In this document: one piece after another, positions 25,322 through 35,309 of the stretch
Numbering within the stretch: position 1 is the first letter of the stretch
How the letters are laid out: each line of letters begins with the position of its first letter
Source: Roseateles saccharophilus
GTDB taxonomy: Bacteria > Pseudomonadota > Gammaproteobacteria > Burkholderiales > Burkholderiaceae_C
NCBI RefSeq assembly: GCF_004342485.1
Contig: NZ_SMBU01000026.1
Span: 19,573-83,572, forward strand
Reading direction: 5' to 3'
Length of the DNA: 64,000 bases
Program-made: the position numbers and the translations under genes
The notes under the pieces: generated by a model
Databases searched by the model: none
Seen by the model: only the letters and a program-made list of their open reading frames with translations
What the model was told of the DNA's origin: nothing

Positions 25322-25345
25322 GGCGGTCTGCGCTCTTGGAACTTT

Positions 25346-25987
25346 TTAGAGAGTGGCCGTGGCCAGCTTGGCCCCGAATCCAACGAAAAGGGCACCGACG
25401 CCGGCATTGGCGGTGCTGGCCAGCCTGCGGCGCGCACGGAAGGCAGCGGCCAGGCGGGCGCCGGCAAAGATCAGCGTCGAGAGATAGAGGAAGCTGAGCA
25501 CCTGGATGATGGAGCCCAGGATCAGGAAGGTCAGCGCCGGGCGCGGATACGCCGGGTCGACGAACTGGATGAAGAAGGACAGCAGGAAGGCGATGGCCTT
25601 GGGGTTCAGCAGGCTGACGACCAGGGCCTTGCGGAAGGGCTGGTTCGCATCGACGACACGCGGCGCCTCGTCTGCCTTGCCATCACCCCGCCAGGTATTG
25701 AGCGCCCCGCGCAGCAACTGCAGGCCGACCCATCCCAGATAGGCCGCACCCACCATCTTCACGACGAAGAAGATCTGCGGGCTGGACATCAGCAGCGACG
25801 CGCCACCGGCCGCGGCCGCCGTCATCAGCACCGTGTCGCCAACGAACACGCCACAGGCCGCCGTGTAGCCGGCGCGCACGCCGCGCTGCGCCGCGACGGA
25901 CAGCACATACAGCGAATTGGGCCCGGGCAGCAGGATGATGAAGATCGCTGCCGCGATGAAGGTACCGAGGTCGGTGATGCCGAACAT
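25346..25987 (-). CDS. LysE/RhtB-family amino acid exporter
   Basis: 213 residues with about six membrane helices. The family N-terminus FIAAAIFIILLPGPNSLYVLSVA contains the conserved PGPN motif, followed by RAGYTAACGVFVGDTVLM. The second half has the conserved NPKAIAFLLSFF segment. Members export amino acids such as leucine, homoserine, threonine or lysine; the substrate cannot be read here. A strong GAGGAGGG ribosome-binding site precedes the ATG, 10 bp after the carA stop, so it belongs to the car operon. Co-regulation with carbamoyl phosphate synthesis hints at a link to arginine or glutamine overflow, which is inference. Confidence 0.9.
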   Translation of the reverse strand: MFGITDLGTFIAAAIFIILLPGPNSLYVLSVAAQRGVRAGYTAACGVFVGDTVLMTAAAAGGASLLMSSPQIFFVVKMVGAAYLGWVGLQLLRGALNTWRGDGKADEAPRVVDANQPFRKALVVSLLNPKAIAFLLSFFIQFVDPAYPRPALTFLILGSIIQVLSFLYLSTLIFAGARLAAAFRARRRLASTANAGVGALFVGFGAKLATATL

Positions 25988-25997
25988 GAAGCCCTCC

Positions 25998-27158
<1,161 letters not shown>

Positions 27159-27273
27159 AGGGGTCTCCGCAAGTAGGGCGCGTGCCCAGCATCGACCCGT
27201 CTGGGGACGGATCAACTTGAAGAAACCGAGGGGGTTTGGCGCCGGGCAGCGTGGGGTTCAGGTAAACCCATCG

Positions 27274-27279
27274 AGTATA
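27274..27279 (-). promoter_or_regulatory. Candidate -10 element for carA
   Basis: TATACT on the minus strand (5/6 consensus) would start a leader of roughly 110 nt before the carA GTG. The -35 is poor. Confidence 0.35.
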
Positions 27280-27325
27280 GCCGACTGGGGGTTACTACGG
27301 AGGTTTCGTGACTGACTCGTGACGG

Positions 27326-27727
27326 TCAAAGTGCCGCGATGCCAGCCTTGGCGATCTCGACGTCCTCGCTGGACTTCACGCCGCTGACACCCACCGCGCC
27401 AATGCATTGGCCATCGACGAGGATGGGCACGCCACCCTCCAGCAGGCCTTGCAGGCCGGGCACGCTGAGGAAGGACACGCGGCCCTGGTTGATCATGTCC
27501 TCGTAGTTCTTGCTCTCCCGGCGGCCGAGCGCGGCCGTGTGCGCCTTGGCCGGCGCGATCTGCGCGGAGATCGGCGCGGCGCCGTCCAGACGCTGCAGCC
27601 ACAGCAGATGGCCGCCGGCGTCGACGATGGCGATGCTGACCGCCCAGCCCTTGCCGGCGGCATGCGCCTCGGCGGCTGCGGCGATGCGTTTGACGTCTTC
27701 GAGTTCGAGTTGGGCTTGCTGTTTCAT
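27326..27727 (-). CDS. GlcG/HbpS-like (DUF336) protein
   Basis: 133 residues, the full length of the GlcG/HbpS/PduO C-terminal family. Typical segments are WAVSIAIVDAGGHLLWLQRLDGA, IAPAKAHTAA and GGVPILVDGQCIGAVGVSG. Family members bind heme or cobalamin or act as accessory proteins in glycolate or diol use; no partner enzyme lies nearby, so the role is open. There is no signal peptide with the ATG at 27727, which has AGGAAATCAAGG upstream. The frame stays open upstream without homology. It stands alone between carA and yccA. Confidence 0.85.
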   Translation of the reverse strand: MKQQAQLELEDVKRIAAAAEAHAAGKGWAVSIAIVDAGGHLLWLQRLDGAAPISAQIAPAKAHTAALGRRESKNYEDMINQGRVSFLSVPGLQGLLEGGVPILVDGQCIGAVGVSGVKSSEDVEIAKAGIAAL

Positions 27728-27819
27728 GGCCTTGATTTCCTGGGGATGGGCTCCAATGTAGCCGCCTGGCACCGGCCTAGAATCGGTGCGGTTTCCCATT
27801 CGTCCTTCGGAGGATCGTC

Positions 27820-28512
27820 ATGAACGACAGCCTGCAAACCCAATACGGCTACGCCAACGTGGGCCTTGCTGCCGACCGTCAGCGCGTGCTGCGCAACACC
27901 TACTGGCTGCTGGCCCTGTCCCTGGTGCCCACGGTGCTGGGCGCCTGGATCGGCGTCGCCACCGGGGTGTTCCGCATGATGAGCCCGGGCATGAGCGCCC
28001 TGGTCTTCTTCATCGGCGCCTTCGGCCTGATGTTCGTCATCGAACGCACCAAGGAGAGCGCCGCCGGCGTCGCCGCCCTGCTCGGCTTCACCTTCTTCAT
28101 GGGCCTGATGCTCTCGCGCCTGATCGGCTTCGTGCTGGGCTTCAAGAACGGCACCTCGCTGGTCATGACGGCCTTCGGCGGCACGGCTGCGGTCTTCTTC
28201 ACGATGGCCAGCCTGTCCACCATCATCAAGCGCGACCTGTCGTCCATGGGCAAGTTCCTGGTCGTCGGCGCGGTGATCCTGATGATCGCCGGCATCGCCA
28301 ACATCTTCCTGCAGTCGTCCGCCATGATGCTGACGATGCTGGTGATGTCGCTGGGCATCTTCTCGGCCTTCATGCTCTACGACATCAAGCGCGTCGTCGA
28401 TGGCGGCGAGACCAACTACATCAGCGCCACGCTCAACATCTACCTGGACCTCTACAACGTGTTCCAGAGCCTGCTGTCCCTGCTGGGCATCTTCGGCGGC
28501 GACCGCGATTGA
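27820..28512 (+). CDS. YccA/Bax-inhibitor-1 family membrane protein
   Basis: 230 residues with seven hydrophobic helices after a 25-residue soluble N-terminus. The family signature is present in the last third: SLGIFSAFMLYDIKRVVDGGETNYISA. In E. coli YccA is both a substrate and an inhibitor of FtsH; ftsH is in this window, 8 kb away and not co-transcribed. A GGAGG ribosome-binding site precedes the ATG, and TAGAAT at 27778 is a candidate -10. A strong bidirectional terminator follows. Confidence 0.92.
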   Translation: MNDSLQTQYGYANVGLAADRQRVLRNTYWLLALSLVPTVLGAWIGVATGVFRMMSPGMSALVFFIGAFGLMFVIERTKESAAGVAALLGFTFFMGLMLSRLIGFVLGFKNGTSLVMTAFGGTAAVFFTMASLSTIIKRDLSSMGKFLVVGAVILMIAGIANIFLQSSAMMLTMLVMSLGIFSAFMLYDIKRVVDGGETNYISATLNIYLDLYNVFQSLLSLLGIFGGDRD

Positions 28513-28535
28513 TTGAGTTCTTGCGATAAAGCTGG

Positions 28536-28559
28536 AAAGGCGGCTTCGGCCGCCTTTTT
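28536..28559. terminator. Bidirectional terminator between yccA-like gene and GH5 gene
   Basis: 9-bp stem (28536-28544 with 28549-28557) around a TTCG tetraloop, T-run on the plus strand and A-run on the 5' side. It serves the plus-strand gene and ends exactly where the minus-strand GH5 gene stops. Confidence 0.85.
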
Positions 28560-30067
28560 CATTTGCCGGCCGGCGTGTAGTTCTTCAGCACGTAGGGCGC
28601 ACTCAGCACGATGGGCTGGCCGATCTGGCCCAGTTGCAGCGCGAGGTTCACCGTGCCAGCGGCAAAGCCCTCCGCCGCCACGCCGCTGACGACGACGGCC
28701 TCCAGCTTGTTCGTAAGCGTGACCTGGCCGGACACCACGGCCGTGTAGGGCGCCGAGCCGAGCTGCAGCAGCATCGGAACAACCGCCTTGGCCTTTGGGT
28801 CCTCCGTGTCCAGCCGCGCCCACAGCAGGGCCTGCAACTTGTCGCCCTTGGCAATGTCACCCTGCAGCGGCATGACGGCACCGATATCCCAGGCATTGGG
28901 CTTGGCGCCGGCCAAGGCCACGCGCAGGCAGGTCCTGCTGGTGGTGGCGCAGGGCACCTGCTGGGTAGACTGGCCCTCGCCGTACACCGACCAGGCCGTC
29001 GCGCGCGGCGCGTTGATGAGGTAGTCCAACGCCGGGTCACGCGCCGGCGCAACTGCTGCCACGATTCGGCCAATCAACGCACCATGGATGGGCTTGACCC
29101 AGTCGTCGGCTTTCATGTCCCAGAGCACGAAGTCCGAGTCGAACTGCCAGTACGACCAGCCGAAGCCACGCGCCTCGGCGGCCCGCGCCACGGCGGCCGT
29201 CCAGGCCACGCGGTGATACATGCCAGCGCTTTCCAATGCGCCGAACTCGCCCATCAGGATGGGCCGCTTGTGCTGGTCGGCCCAGGCCTTGACCCGGTCC
29301 ATGTCCTTCTGCAGCTTCTCCAGCTCGGCCGGCGAGCCCCAGGTGATGCCAGACAGCTTCTGGAACTGCGGCGTCCAGCTTGCGCCCTGGTGCGTGAACT
29401 CCATGGGCGTGTAGTAGTGGAAGGTCACGATGAGCTGCCGGTCGCTGTCGGGCAGGCGCAGGCTGTCCAGGTGGTCCAGCGAGTTCCAGAACTTGGGGCC
29501 GACGATGACCCGGCGCGTCGGGTTGGTCTCGCGGATGATGGCCAGGTTCTCGGCCAGCATGTCGTTCCAGATCGCGTCGGCGGCACCGTTAGGCTCGTTC
29601 AGGATCTCGAAGATCACCGCGTCCGGCGCGCCCCGGTAGCGCGGCGCAATCTGACGCCAGAAGGCCTGGAGCTGGGCGCGGCAGACGGCCACCTCCTTCG
29701 CACATTCGGTGAAGTTGTGCTCGTCAAGAATGACCTGCAGGCCGGCCTTCAGCCCCGCATCCACCAGGATGTCCAGCTGCTTCAGCCAGGCGGCGGGCAA
29801 GCGATGCTCGGCGTCCATGTGCACAAAGGCCTGGAGGTTGAGCCGGACGTGATCGAAGCCACCGTCGCGGATGGCCTGCATGTGGCGCGGCTGGAAGCGC
29901 GCCTTGGCGGGGTCGGTCCAGAGCGGGTCGTAGCCCACGATGTTGACGCCCCGCTTGGGCACGCTGGGTATGGCCGCGCCATCGGCCTGCGCATGGGCGC
30001 CGCCGATCAAGCCAAGCGCCAGCCAGGCGACGCCCAGCAGGCGGGCAAAGTTGAGTCGGGTGAACAC
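28559..30067 (-). CDS. Secreted glycoside hydrolase family 5 (cellulase-like) enzyme
   Basis: 502 residues. A signal peptide (about 1-27: FARLLGVAWLALGLIGGAHAQA) directs export. The GH5 barrel has the acid/base Glu158 in FEILNEPNG and the nucleophile Glu274 in MGEFGAL, plus DEHNF and TFHYYTPMEF contacts. After about residue 345 comes a roughly 150-residue domain with four cysteines at most and a beta-rich look, possibly a carbohydrate-binding module; I do not recognise its family. The GTG start at 30067 has a perfect GGAGG 6-7 bases upstream. GH5 members cleave beta-glucans, mannans and related polymers; the substrate is open. An 11-bp inverted repeat lies 34 bp upstream. Confidence 0.88.
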   Translation of the reverse strand: MFTRLNFARLLGVAWLALGLIGGAHAQADGAAIPSVPKRGVNIVGYDPLWTDPAKARFQPRHMQAIRDGGFDHVRLNLQAFVHMDAEHRLPAAWLKQLDILVDAGLKAGLQVILDEHNFTECAKEVAVCRAQLQAFWRQIAPRYRGAPDAVIFEILNEPNGAADAIWNDMLAENLAIIRETNPTRRVIVGPKFWNSLDHLDSLRLPDSDRQLIVTFHYYTPMEFTHQGASWTPQFQKLSGITWGSPAELEKLQKDMDRVKAWADQHKRPILMGEFGALESAGMYHRVAWTAAVARAAEARGFGWSYWQFDSDFVLWDMKADDWVKPIHGALIGRIVAAVAPARDPALDYLINAPRATAWSVYGEGQSTQQVPCATTSRTCLRVALAGAKPNAWDIGAVMPLQGDIAKGDKLQALLWARLDTEDPKAKAVVPMLLQLGSAPYTAVVSGQVTLTNKLEAVVVSGVAAEGFAAGTVNLALQLGQIGQPIVLSAPYVLKNYTPAGK

Positions 30068-30100
30068 GGGCGGCCTCCAGTCTCCAAGTCGGTAGCTGTC

Positions 30101-30131
30101 GATAAACACAACTAAACAAATTGTGTTTATC
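30101..30131. promoter_or_regulatory. Inverted repeat upstream of the GH5 gene (candidate operator)
   Basis: Perfect 11-bp arms GATAAACACAA and TTGTGTTTATC around a 9-bp A+T-rich spacer, 34 bp before the GH5 GTG. Symmetry and position suit a repressor or activator site overlapping the promoter. The regulator is unknown. Confidence 0.55.
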
Positions 30132-30234
30132 CATTTTGTCCACCTTGCCGAAAACGGCACCCCGGACTTACGCGAACACGCACCCGGCCCGCGCCGCCGT
30201 CACGCGGCGCGCATGCCTTCCCCTGCGGCCAACC

Positions 30235-31587
30235 TCAGCGTTCGAAGACCGCGACGCTCTCGACGTGGGCCGTGTGCGGGAACATGTTCACCGCGCTGGC
30301 CGCCGTGCAGCGGTAGCCCGCCACATTGACGAGCAGGCCCGCGTCGCGCGCCAGCGTGGCCGGGTTGCATGACACGTAGACGATGCGCTTCGGCGGCGTC
30401 CAGCCCGGCGCCAGCGACGGGTCCTGGGCGATGTCGGCCACGGCCTTGGCGAGGGCGAAGGCGCCCTCGCGTGGCGGGTCGATCAGCCAGCGGTCGGCCA
30501 CGCCGTCGGCGGCCAGCAGCTCGGGCGTCATCTCGAACAGATTGCGCGCAACGAAGCTGGTCTTGTGCGCGAGGCCGTTGGCCGCGGCGTTCTCGCGCGA
30601 ACGCTGCACCAGCGTCTCGCTGCCCTCGATGCCCAGCACCTCGCGCGCCTGCGTGGCCAGCGGCAGCGTGAAGTTGCCCAGGCCGCAGAACCAGTCGATG
30701 ACGCGCTCGTCCTTCTGCACGGCCAGCAGGCGCAGCGCGCGGCCCACCAGCGCCGCGTTGATGTGCGGGTTGACCTGGGTGAAGTCGGTCGGCTTGAAGG
30801 GCATGGTCACGCCGAACTCGGGCAGGCCGTAGGCCAGCTGCGGGCCACCCTCGTCCAGCAGCTTGACCGTGTCCGGTCCCTTGGGTTGCAGCCACCACTG
30901 CACGCCATGCTTGGCGGCGAACTCGCGCAGCAGAGCGACATCGCCGGCCGGCAGTGGGTTCAGGTGGCGCAGCACCAGTGCGATGACCGCGTCGCCCATC
31001 GCCAGCTCGATCTGGGGCAGGCGGTCGCGTTCGGCCATGCCGGAGATCAGCTCGCGCAGCGGCAACAACAGGTCGCTGACGACCTTGGGCACGACCTTGC
31101 AGACCTGCATGTCGGCCACATAGCGGCTCTTGCGCTCATGGAAACCGATCAGCACGACGCCCTTCTTGGCCACATAGCGCACCGAGAACCGCGCCCGGTA
31201 GCGATAGCCCCAGGTCGGCCCCTCGATGGGCCGCAGCAGCACCTCGGGCTTGACCTTGCCCAGGTGCCAGAGCTGGTCTTCCACAACCCGCTGCTTGATC
31301 GCCACCTGGGCCCCGGCATGCAGATGTTGCATCTTGCAGCCGCCGCAGGCACCGGCATGCAGACCGAAATGCGGGCAGCCCGGCGTCACGCGCAGCGGGC
31401 TTTCCTTCTTGATCTCGGTGAGCTGGCCCTGCTCCCAGTTGTTCTTGCGGCGCGAGATCTGCGCCTTCACGATTTCGCCCGGCAAGGCGCCGTCGATGAA
31501 AACCACCTTGCCCTCGGCGTTGTGCGCCACGCCCTGCGCCTCAAGCTCGAGGCTTTCGACCTTGAGCCAATCCGTCGTCTGATTCAT
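30235..31587 (-). CDS. rlmD: 23S rRNA (uracil-5-)-methyltransferase RlmD
   Basis: 450 residues. N-terminal TRAM domain with [17 protein letters not shown]. The 4Fe-4S ligands are in [18 protein letters not shown] (three Cys) plus Cys in MQVCKVV. The SAM motif is [16 protein letters not shown], and the catalytic nucleophile and base lie in [13 protein letters not shown] near the C-terminus. It forms m5U1939 in 23S rRNA. Rather than following relA as in E. coli, it lies downstream of rpoS here, separated by a structured 110-bp region. Confidence 0.94.
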   Translation of the reverse strand: MNQTTDWLKVESLELEAQGVAHNAEGKVVFIDGALPGEIVKAQISRRKNNWEQGQLTEIKKESPLRVTPGCPHFGLHAGACGGCKMQHLHAGAQVAIKQRVVEDQLWHLGKVKPEVLLRPIEGPTWGYRYRARFSVRYVAKKGVVLIGFHERKSRYVADMQVCKVVPKVVSDLLLPLRELISGMAERDRLPQIELAMGDAVIALVLRHLNPLPAGDVALLREFAAKHGVQWWLQPKGPDTVKLLDEGGPQLAYGLPEFGVTMPFKPTDFTQVNPHINAALVGRALRLLAVQKDERVIDWFCGLGNFTLPLATQAREVLGIEGSETLVQRSRENAAANGLAHKTSFVARNLFEMTPELLAADGVADRWLIDPPREGAFALAKAVADIAQDPSLAPGWTPPKRIVYVSCNPATLARDAGLLVNVAGYRCTAASAVNMFPHTAHVESVAVFER

Positions 31588-31699
31588 GGGGCCGAATTAT
31601 CCCGGCATGGAACGAGCCCCTCGTCCAACGAGTACGTCGACCGATCCCCCAAGGGGATGCGGGCCGGCTTGGGGCGGCCCTGCGCTCGGCCCAGCCCCC
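31588..31699 (-). repeat. Structured G+C-rich spacer between rpoS and rlmD
   Basis: It starts directly after the rpoS stop on the coding strand with GGGGGCTGGGCCGAGC and contains short hairpins, including ATCCCC-TT-GGGGAT and CTCGT-CCA-ACGAG. It differs from the three-copy repeat but occupies the same kind of place. It shares only a short GCCCCAAGCC stretch with the radC-smr spacer at 49283-49355. Confidence 0.35.
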
Positions 31700-32710
31700 T
31701 CAGAAGATCGAATCCCGATCCACCCCGTGGCGCATCATGTTGCGCTTGAGCTTGGCCAGCGCCTCGATCTGGATCTGGCGGATGCGCTCGCGCGTCAGCT
31801 TGAGGCGGATGGCCAGCACGTCCAGCGTCTCCGGCTCGCGGTCGGACAGGCCATAACGCCCCGACAGCACCTCGCGCTCGCGGTCGTTCAGGCTGGCCAG
31901 ACCGTGCTGCAGCAGTTCCTCGACCTCGTGCGACAGGCGCAGGCCCATCGGGTCGATGGCCTGGTCGTCGGCGACGAGATCGAGCATGGACTCGCCGCCC
32001 TCGCCGCTGCGGTCCACCGGCGAATCGAGCGAACTCGGCAGCTCGGCATAGGCCAGCAGTTCCGCCACCTCGTCGACCGGCCGGCCCAGGGCCTGGGCCA
32101 CGTCCTCCGCGCGCACACGGCCTTCGGCGCCCTGAGCGCTCTGCAACGCCTCCAGCGCGCGGCGCGCCTTCAGCACCTGATTGAGCTCGCGCACGATGTG
32201 CACCGGCAGACGCACGAGGCGGGCCTGGTGCATCAGCGCGCGCTCGATGCTTTGGCGAATCCACCAGCTCGAATAGGTCGAGAAGCGGAAGCCCCGCTCC
32301 GGCTCGAACTTGCTGATGGCATGCATCAGGCCGAGATTGCCCTCCTCGATGAGATCGCTCATCGGCAGGCCGCGGCCGAGGTAGTTCTTCGCGATGCTGA
32401 CGACGAGCCTCAGGTTGTGCTCGATCATGGCCTGACGGGCGTGGAAGTCGCCGCCCCGCGCAGCCTGGGCCGTGTCGAACTCCTGCTGCGGCGTCAGCAG
32501 CGGCGTGCGGCGGATGTCGCGCAGATAGGCCTGCAGGGCATTGCCGAGTTCGACATCGTCGGCAGCGCTGCGCAGCACCTGGGCGTCTTCGTCCGGCGAA
32601 TCGGCCGGCGGGCTCGCGGCCTCGGCACTGCCGTTCAGCGCCGACAGCATGACGCCGGGCTCGCCGCTGCCGTCATGGTGGCCGTTGAGTTTGGGCGCAG
32701 CGCGTTTCAT
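31700..32710 (-). CDS. rpoS: Stationary-phase sigma factor RpoS (sigma-38)
   Basis: 336 residues. Region 1.2 is NALQAYLRDIRRTPLLTPQQE, region 2 is IEHNLRLVVSIAKNYLGRGLPMSDLIEEGNLGL-type sequence ending in FSTYSSWWIRQSIERAL, and region 4.2 is TRERIRQIQIEALAKLKRN. It lacks the long N-terminal region of RpoD, fitting RpoS. It directs RNA polymerase to general stress and stationary-phase promoters. Its position just downstream of nlpD is the classic arrangement, where the main rpoS promoter lies inside nlpD. A poorly conserved N-terminal extension of about 45 residues is present. Confidence 0.95.
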   Translation of the reverse strand: MKRAAPKLNGHHDGSGEPGVMLSALNGSAEAASPPADSPDEDAQVLRSAADDVELGNALQAYLRDIRRTPLLTPQQEFDTAQAARGGDFHARQAMIEHNLRLVVSIAKNYLGRGLPMSDLIEEGNLGLMHAISKFEPERGFRFSTYSSWWIRQSIERALMHQARLVRLPVHIVRELNQVLKARRALEALQSAQGAEGRVRAEDVAQALGRPVDEVAELLAYAELPSSLDSPVDRSGEGGESMLDLVADDQAIDPMGLRLSHEVEELLQHGLASLNDREREVLSGRYGLSDREPETLDVLAIRLKLTRERIRQIQIEALAKLKRNMMRHGVDRDSIF

Positions 32711-32754
32711 GGCTTGTTCGCTGGCCCGGTGTGAAGGGTGTGCTTCCCGCCCGA

Positions 32755-33606
32755 TCAGCGCGGGGGCAACAGCTTGGCCGGATCGACCGGCTTGCCGAGC
32801 TTGCGCACTTCGAAGTGCAGCTTGACGGTGTCACTCTCGGTGGAACCCATCTCGGCAATCCTCTGGCCCTTGCGTACGACTTGGTCCTGCTCGACCAGCA
32901 TCGCCCGGTTGTGGGCATACGCCGTCAGGTAGGTGTTGTTGTGCTTGATGATGACCAAGTTGCCGTAGCCGCGCAAGCCCGAACCGGCGTAAACCACGCG
33001 GCCGTCTGCAACCGCCAGCACCGGGTCGCCCGGCTTGCCGGCAAAGTCCAGGCCCTTGTTGCGCTGGTCATCGAAGCCGGCGCTGATGGGCTGCGTGACC
33101 GGCCAACCCCAGGCGATGCCATCGTCTTCCGACGCGGACGAAGTGGAAGCCGCAGTGGCGGGCACGCTGGCCGCCGCCACCGGCGGCTTGACATCTAGCG
33201 GACGGGACTCGACCTTGGGCGCGGTGGCAATCGGCTTGGCCGTCACGGCCGACGGGTCGGCGCCCGGCGGCACGACGCGCAGCACCTGGCCGACCTCGAT
33301 GCGGTTCGGGTTCTCGAGGCTGTTCCACTTGGCCACGTCGCGCCAGCTCTGGCCGTTGTCCAGCGCGATGCGGATCAGAGCGTCGCCGGGCTTGACGGTG
33401 TAGTAGCCGGGCTTGCCGGCGTTCTCGGCGCCGGGCGGCAGCTTGGCCTCGGGCGCGGGCGCAGAGGCCGCCGGCGACGCTTCGGCGGCCGACCTGGACT
33501 GCTGCGGATTGCGGTCCTCGACGGGCGCGCGATGCAGCGACGTGCCGCAGGCGCTGAGCAACAGCGAGGTGGAGAGGACGAAAAGGAAACGCAGGCTTGA
33601 GGGCAT
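32755..33606 (-). CDS. nlpD: Murein hydrolase activator NlpD (LysM + LytM lipoprotein)
   Basis: 283 residues. Lipoprotein signal with lipobox LLLSAC (Cys20). LysM domain at about 70-112 (YYTVKPGDALIRIALDNGQ). C-terminal LytM/M23 domain from about 175. The first zinc-binding His of active M23 peptidases is Asn here (NKGLDFAG instead of HxGxD), and the final motif is VKLHFEVR rather than HxH, so it is almost certainly catalytically dead. NlpD of E. coli is likewise inactive and activates the amidase AmiC at the division septum. Context pcm-nlpD-rpoS confirms the call. Confidence 0.93.
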   Translation of the reverse strand: MPSSLRFLFVLSTSLLLSACGTSLHRAPVEDRNPQQSRSAAEASPAASAPAPEAKLPPGAENAGKPGYYTVKPGDALIRIALDNGQSWRDVAKWNSLENPNRIEVGQVLRVVPPGADPSAVTAKPIATAPKVESRPLDVKPPVAAASVPATAASTSSASEDDGIAWGWPVTQPISAGFDDQRNKGLDFAGKPGDPVLAVADGRVVYAGSGLRGYGNLVIIKHNNTYLTAYAHNRAMLVEQDQVVRKGQRIAEMGSTESDTVKLHFEVRKLGKPVDPAKLLPPR

Positions 33607-33668
33607 CGTGTGGCTACGGCACGTTGGAGGCCGACCCGATTGTGTGGCGCGATACGCCGACGGCCCCG

Positions 33669-34472
33669 TCAGACAACGCCGGATTTTAGGGGGACGAAGA
33701 GCACGGCCTCATGCTCGCTGCGGATCCAGCGCGAGACACCGGCCTCGACGACATGATCGAGCACGACCAGCACCTGGCCACGCCCGCCCGCCGCAGTCGG
33801 CGCGACCAGCCGCCCCCCAGGCGCCAGTTGGTCCATCCAGGCCTGCGGAATGTCTTCACCGCCGGCCGCCGCGATGATGCTGTCGAAGGGGCCGCTGGCC
33901 GAATGGCCGACGCGCCCATCCCCCCAGACCAGGCGCGGCGCACGCGGCAGGGCGACGCGCTGCAGATTGGCCCTGGCCTTGTCGTGCAGCCCCTGCAGGC
34001 GCTCGATGGACGTCAGCTGGCGCGCCAGCAGCGCGATGACGGCGGCCTGGTAGCCGCAGCCGGTGCCGATCTCGAGCGCGCGTCCGAGGGAGCCGCGCTG
34101 CCTGGCGCCCGCACCGGCGAACAGCAGACCGAGCATGTGGCCGACGACCGAAGGCTTGGAGATGGTCTGGCCATGGCCGATGGGCAGGGCCGTGTCCTCA
34201 TAGGCCTGGGCGGCCAGCGCGCTGTCGACGAATTCGTGGCGCGGCACGGCGGCCATCGCGGCCAGCACGCGCTCATCGAAACGCCCTTCGGCCCGCAGAC
34301 GGCCGACCATGCGCTCGCGCACGGCACCGCTGTCCAGCCCGGTACCGCTGGGCCGGGCCAGCCGCGCCGCATCGGCCGTGGCCTGGCGCAGATGGCGCTG
34401 CGGCATCAGCAGCTCGCGCTGCGGCGAGGCGGCAGACTTCAGGCTGGCCGGAAAGCGCTTGGGGGTGGACAT
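33669..34472 (-). CDS. pcm: Protein-L-isoaspartate O-methyltransferase
   Basis: 267 residues; about 50 more than E. coli Pcm, the excess being a basic N-terminal extension. The core has FVDSALAAQAYEDTALPIGHGQTISKP, with the family active-site Ser in GQTISKP, then SAM motif ALEIGTGCGYQAAVIA. It repairs isoaspartyl residues in aged proteins. The start abuts the surE stop directly. An internal Met at residue 23 (MPQRHLRQ) could be the true start. It lies in the surE-pcm-nlpD-rpoS order. Confidence 0.93.
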   Translation of the reverse strand: MSTPKRFPASLKSAASPQRELLMPQRHLRQATADAARLARPSGTGLDSGAVRERMVGRLRAEGRFDERVLAAMAAVPRHEFVDSALAAQAYEDTALPIGHGQTISKPSVVGHMLGLLFAGAGARQRGSLGRALEIGTGCGYQAAVIALLARQLTSIERLQGLHDKARANLQRVALPRAPRLVWGDGRVGHSASGPFDSIIAAAGGEDIPQAWMDQLAPGGRLVAPTAAGGRGQVLVVLDHVVEAGVSRWIRSEHEAVLFVPLKSGVV

Positions 34473-35216
34473 CTAGAGGCCCAGGCGCTGCGCCCAGGAG
34501 CCCAGGGATGCATGCTCGGTCAGGTCCACCTGCAGCGGCGTGATCGAGACCAGGCCGTTGGCCGTGGCATGGAAATCCGTGCCCGCGCCGGCGTCCTTGG
34601 CATCGCCGGCCGGGCCGATCCAGTAGATGGTCTCGCCGCGCGGGTTGACCTGCTCGATGATGCCCTCGCTGGCATGGCGCCGGCCCAGCCGAGTGATCTT
34701 GCGCGGCAGCGTGGCTGCATCGGCCCGGTTGGGGATGTTGACGTTGAGCAGGAAGCCCTGGCCCAGGCCCCCGGCAATGACCTGCTCGACGACGCTGCGT
34801 GCCGTGCGCGCAGCCGCCTCCAGCTCGCCCCAGCCCTTCTCGGTCTGCGAGAAGGCGATGGAGGGGATGCCGAACAGATAGCCCTCGGTGGCCGCCGCGA
34901 CGGTGCCGGAATAGAGCGTGTCGTCGCCCATGTTGGCGCCGTTGTTGATGCCCGAGAGCACCAGGTCGGGCCGGTAGCCCAGCAGGCCGGTCAGCGCGAG
35001 GTGCACGCCGTCGGACGGCGTGCCGCTGACGTAGCGAAAACCGTTGGCGGCGCGATAGACATTGAGCGGGCGGTTCAGCGTCAGCGAGTTGGACGTGCCG
35101 CTGGCGTTCTGCTCGGGGGCGATGACGTCGATCTCGCCCAGGCCCTCGCAGGCCTTCACGAGGGCCGCCAGGCCGGGGGCCAGATAGCCGTCGTCGTTGG
35201 AAATCAGGATGCGCAT
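34473..35216 (-). CDS. surE: 5'/3'-nucleotidase SurE
   Basis: 247 residues. N-terminal metal-binding motif [15 protein letters not shown], followed by [15 protein letters not shown] and the [19 protein letters not shown] segment that completes the metal and nucleotide site. It dephosphorylates nucleoside monophosphates and short polyphosphates, acting in survival under stress. The ATG at 35216 starts the conserved sequence; the upstream in-frame codon has no homology. First of the surE-pcm-nlpD-rpoS group. Confidence 0.96.
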   Translation of the reverse strand: MRILISNDDGYLAPGLAALVKACEGLGEIDVIAPEQNASGTSNSLTLNRPLNVYRAANGFRYVSGTPSDGVHLALTGLLGYRPDLVLSGINNGANMGDDTLYSGTVAAATEGYLFGIPSIAFSQTEKGWGELEAAARTARSVVEQVIAGGLGQGFLLNVNIPNRADAATLPRKITRLGRRHASEGIIEQVNPRGETIYWIGPAGDAKDAGAGTDFHATANGLVSITPLQVDLTEHASLGSWAQRLGL

Positions 35217-35309
35217 GATGGCCGATTGTAGGGAGGGCGTCACCTGCGAGACCGGGTGTAACCACCTTGATTCCTATCATCACCGCCTCACGAAACCAGG
35301 AGATTGACG

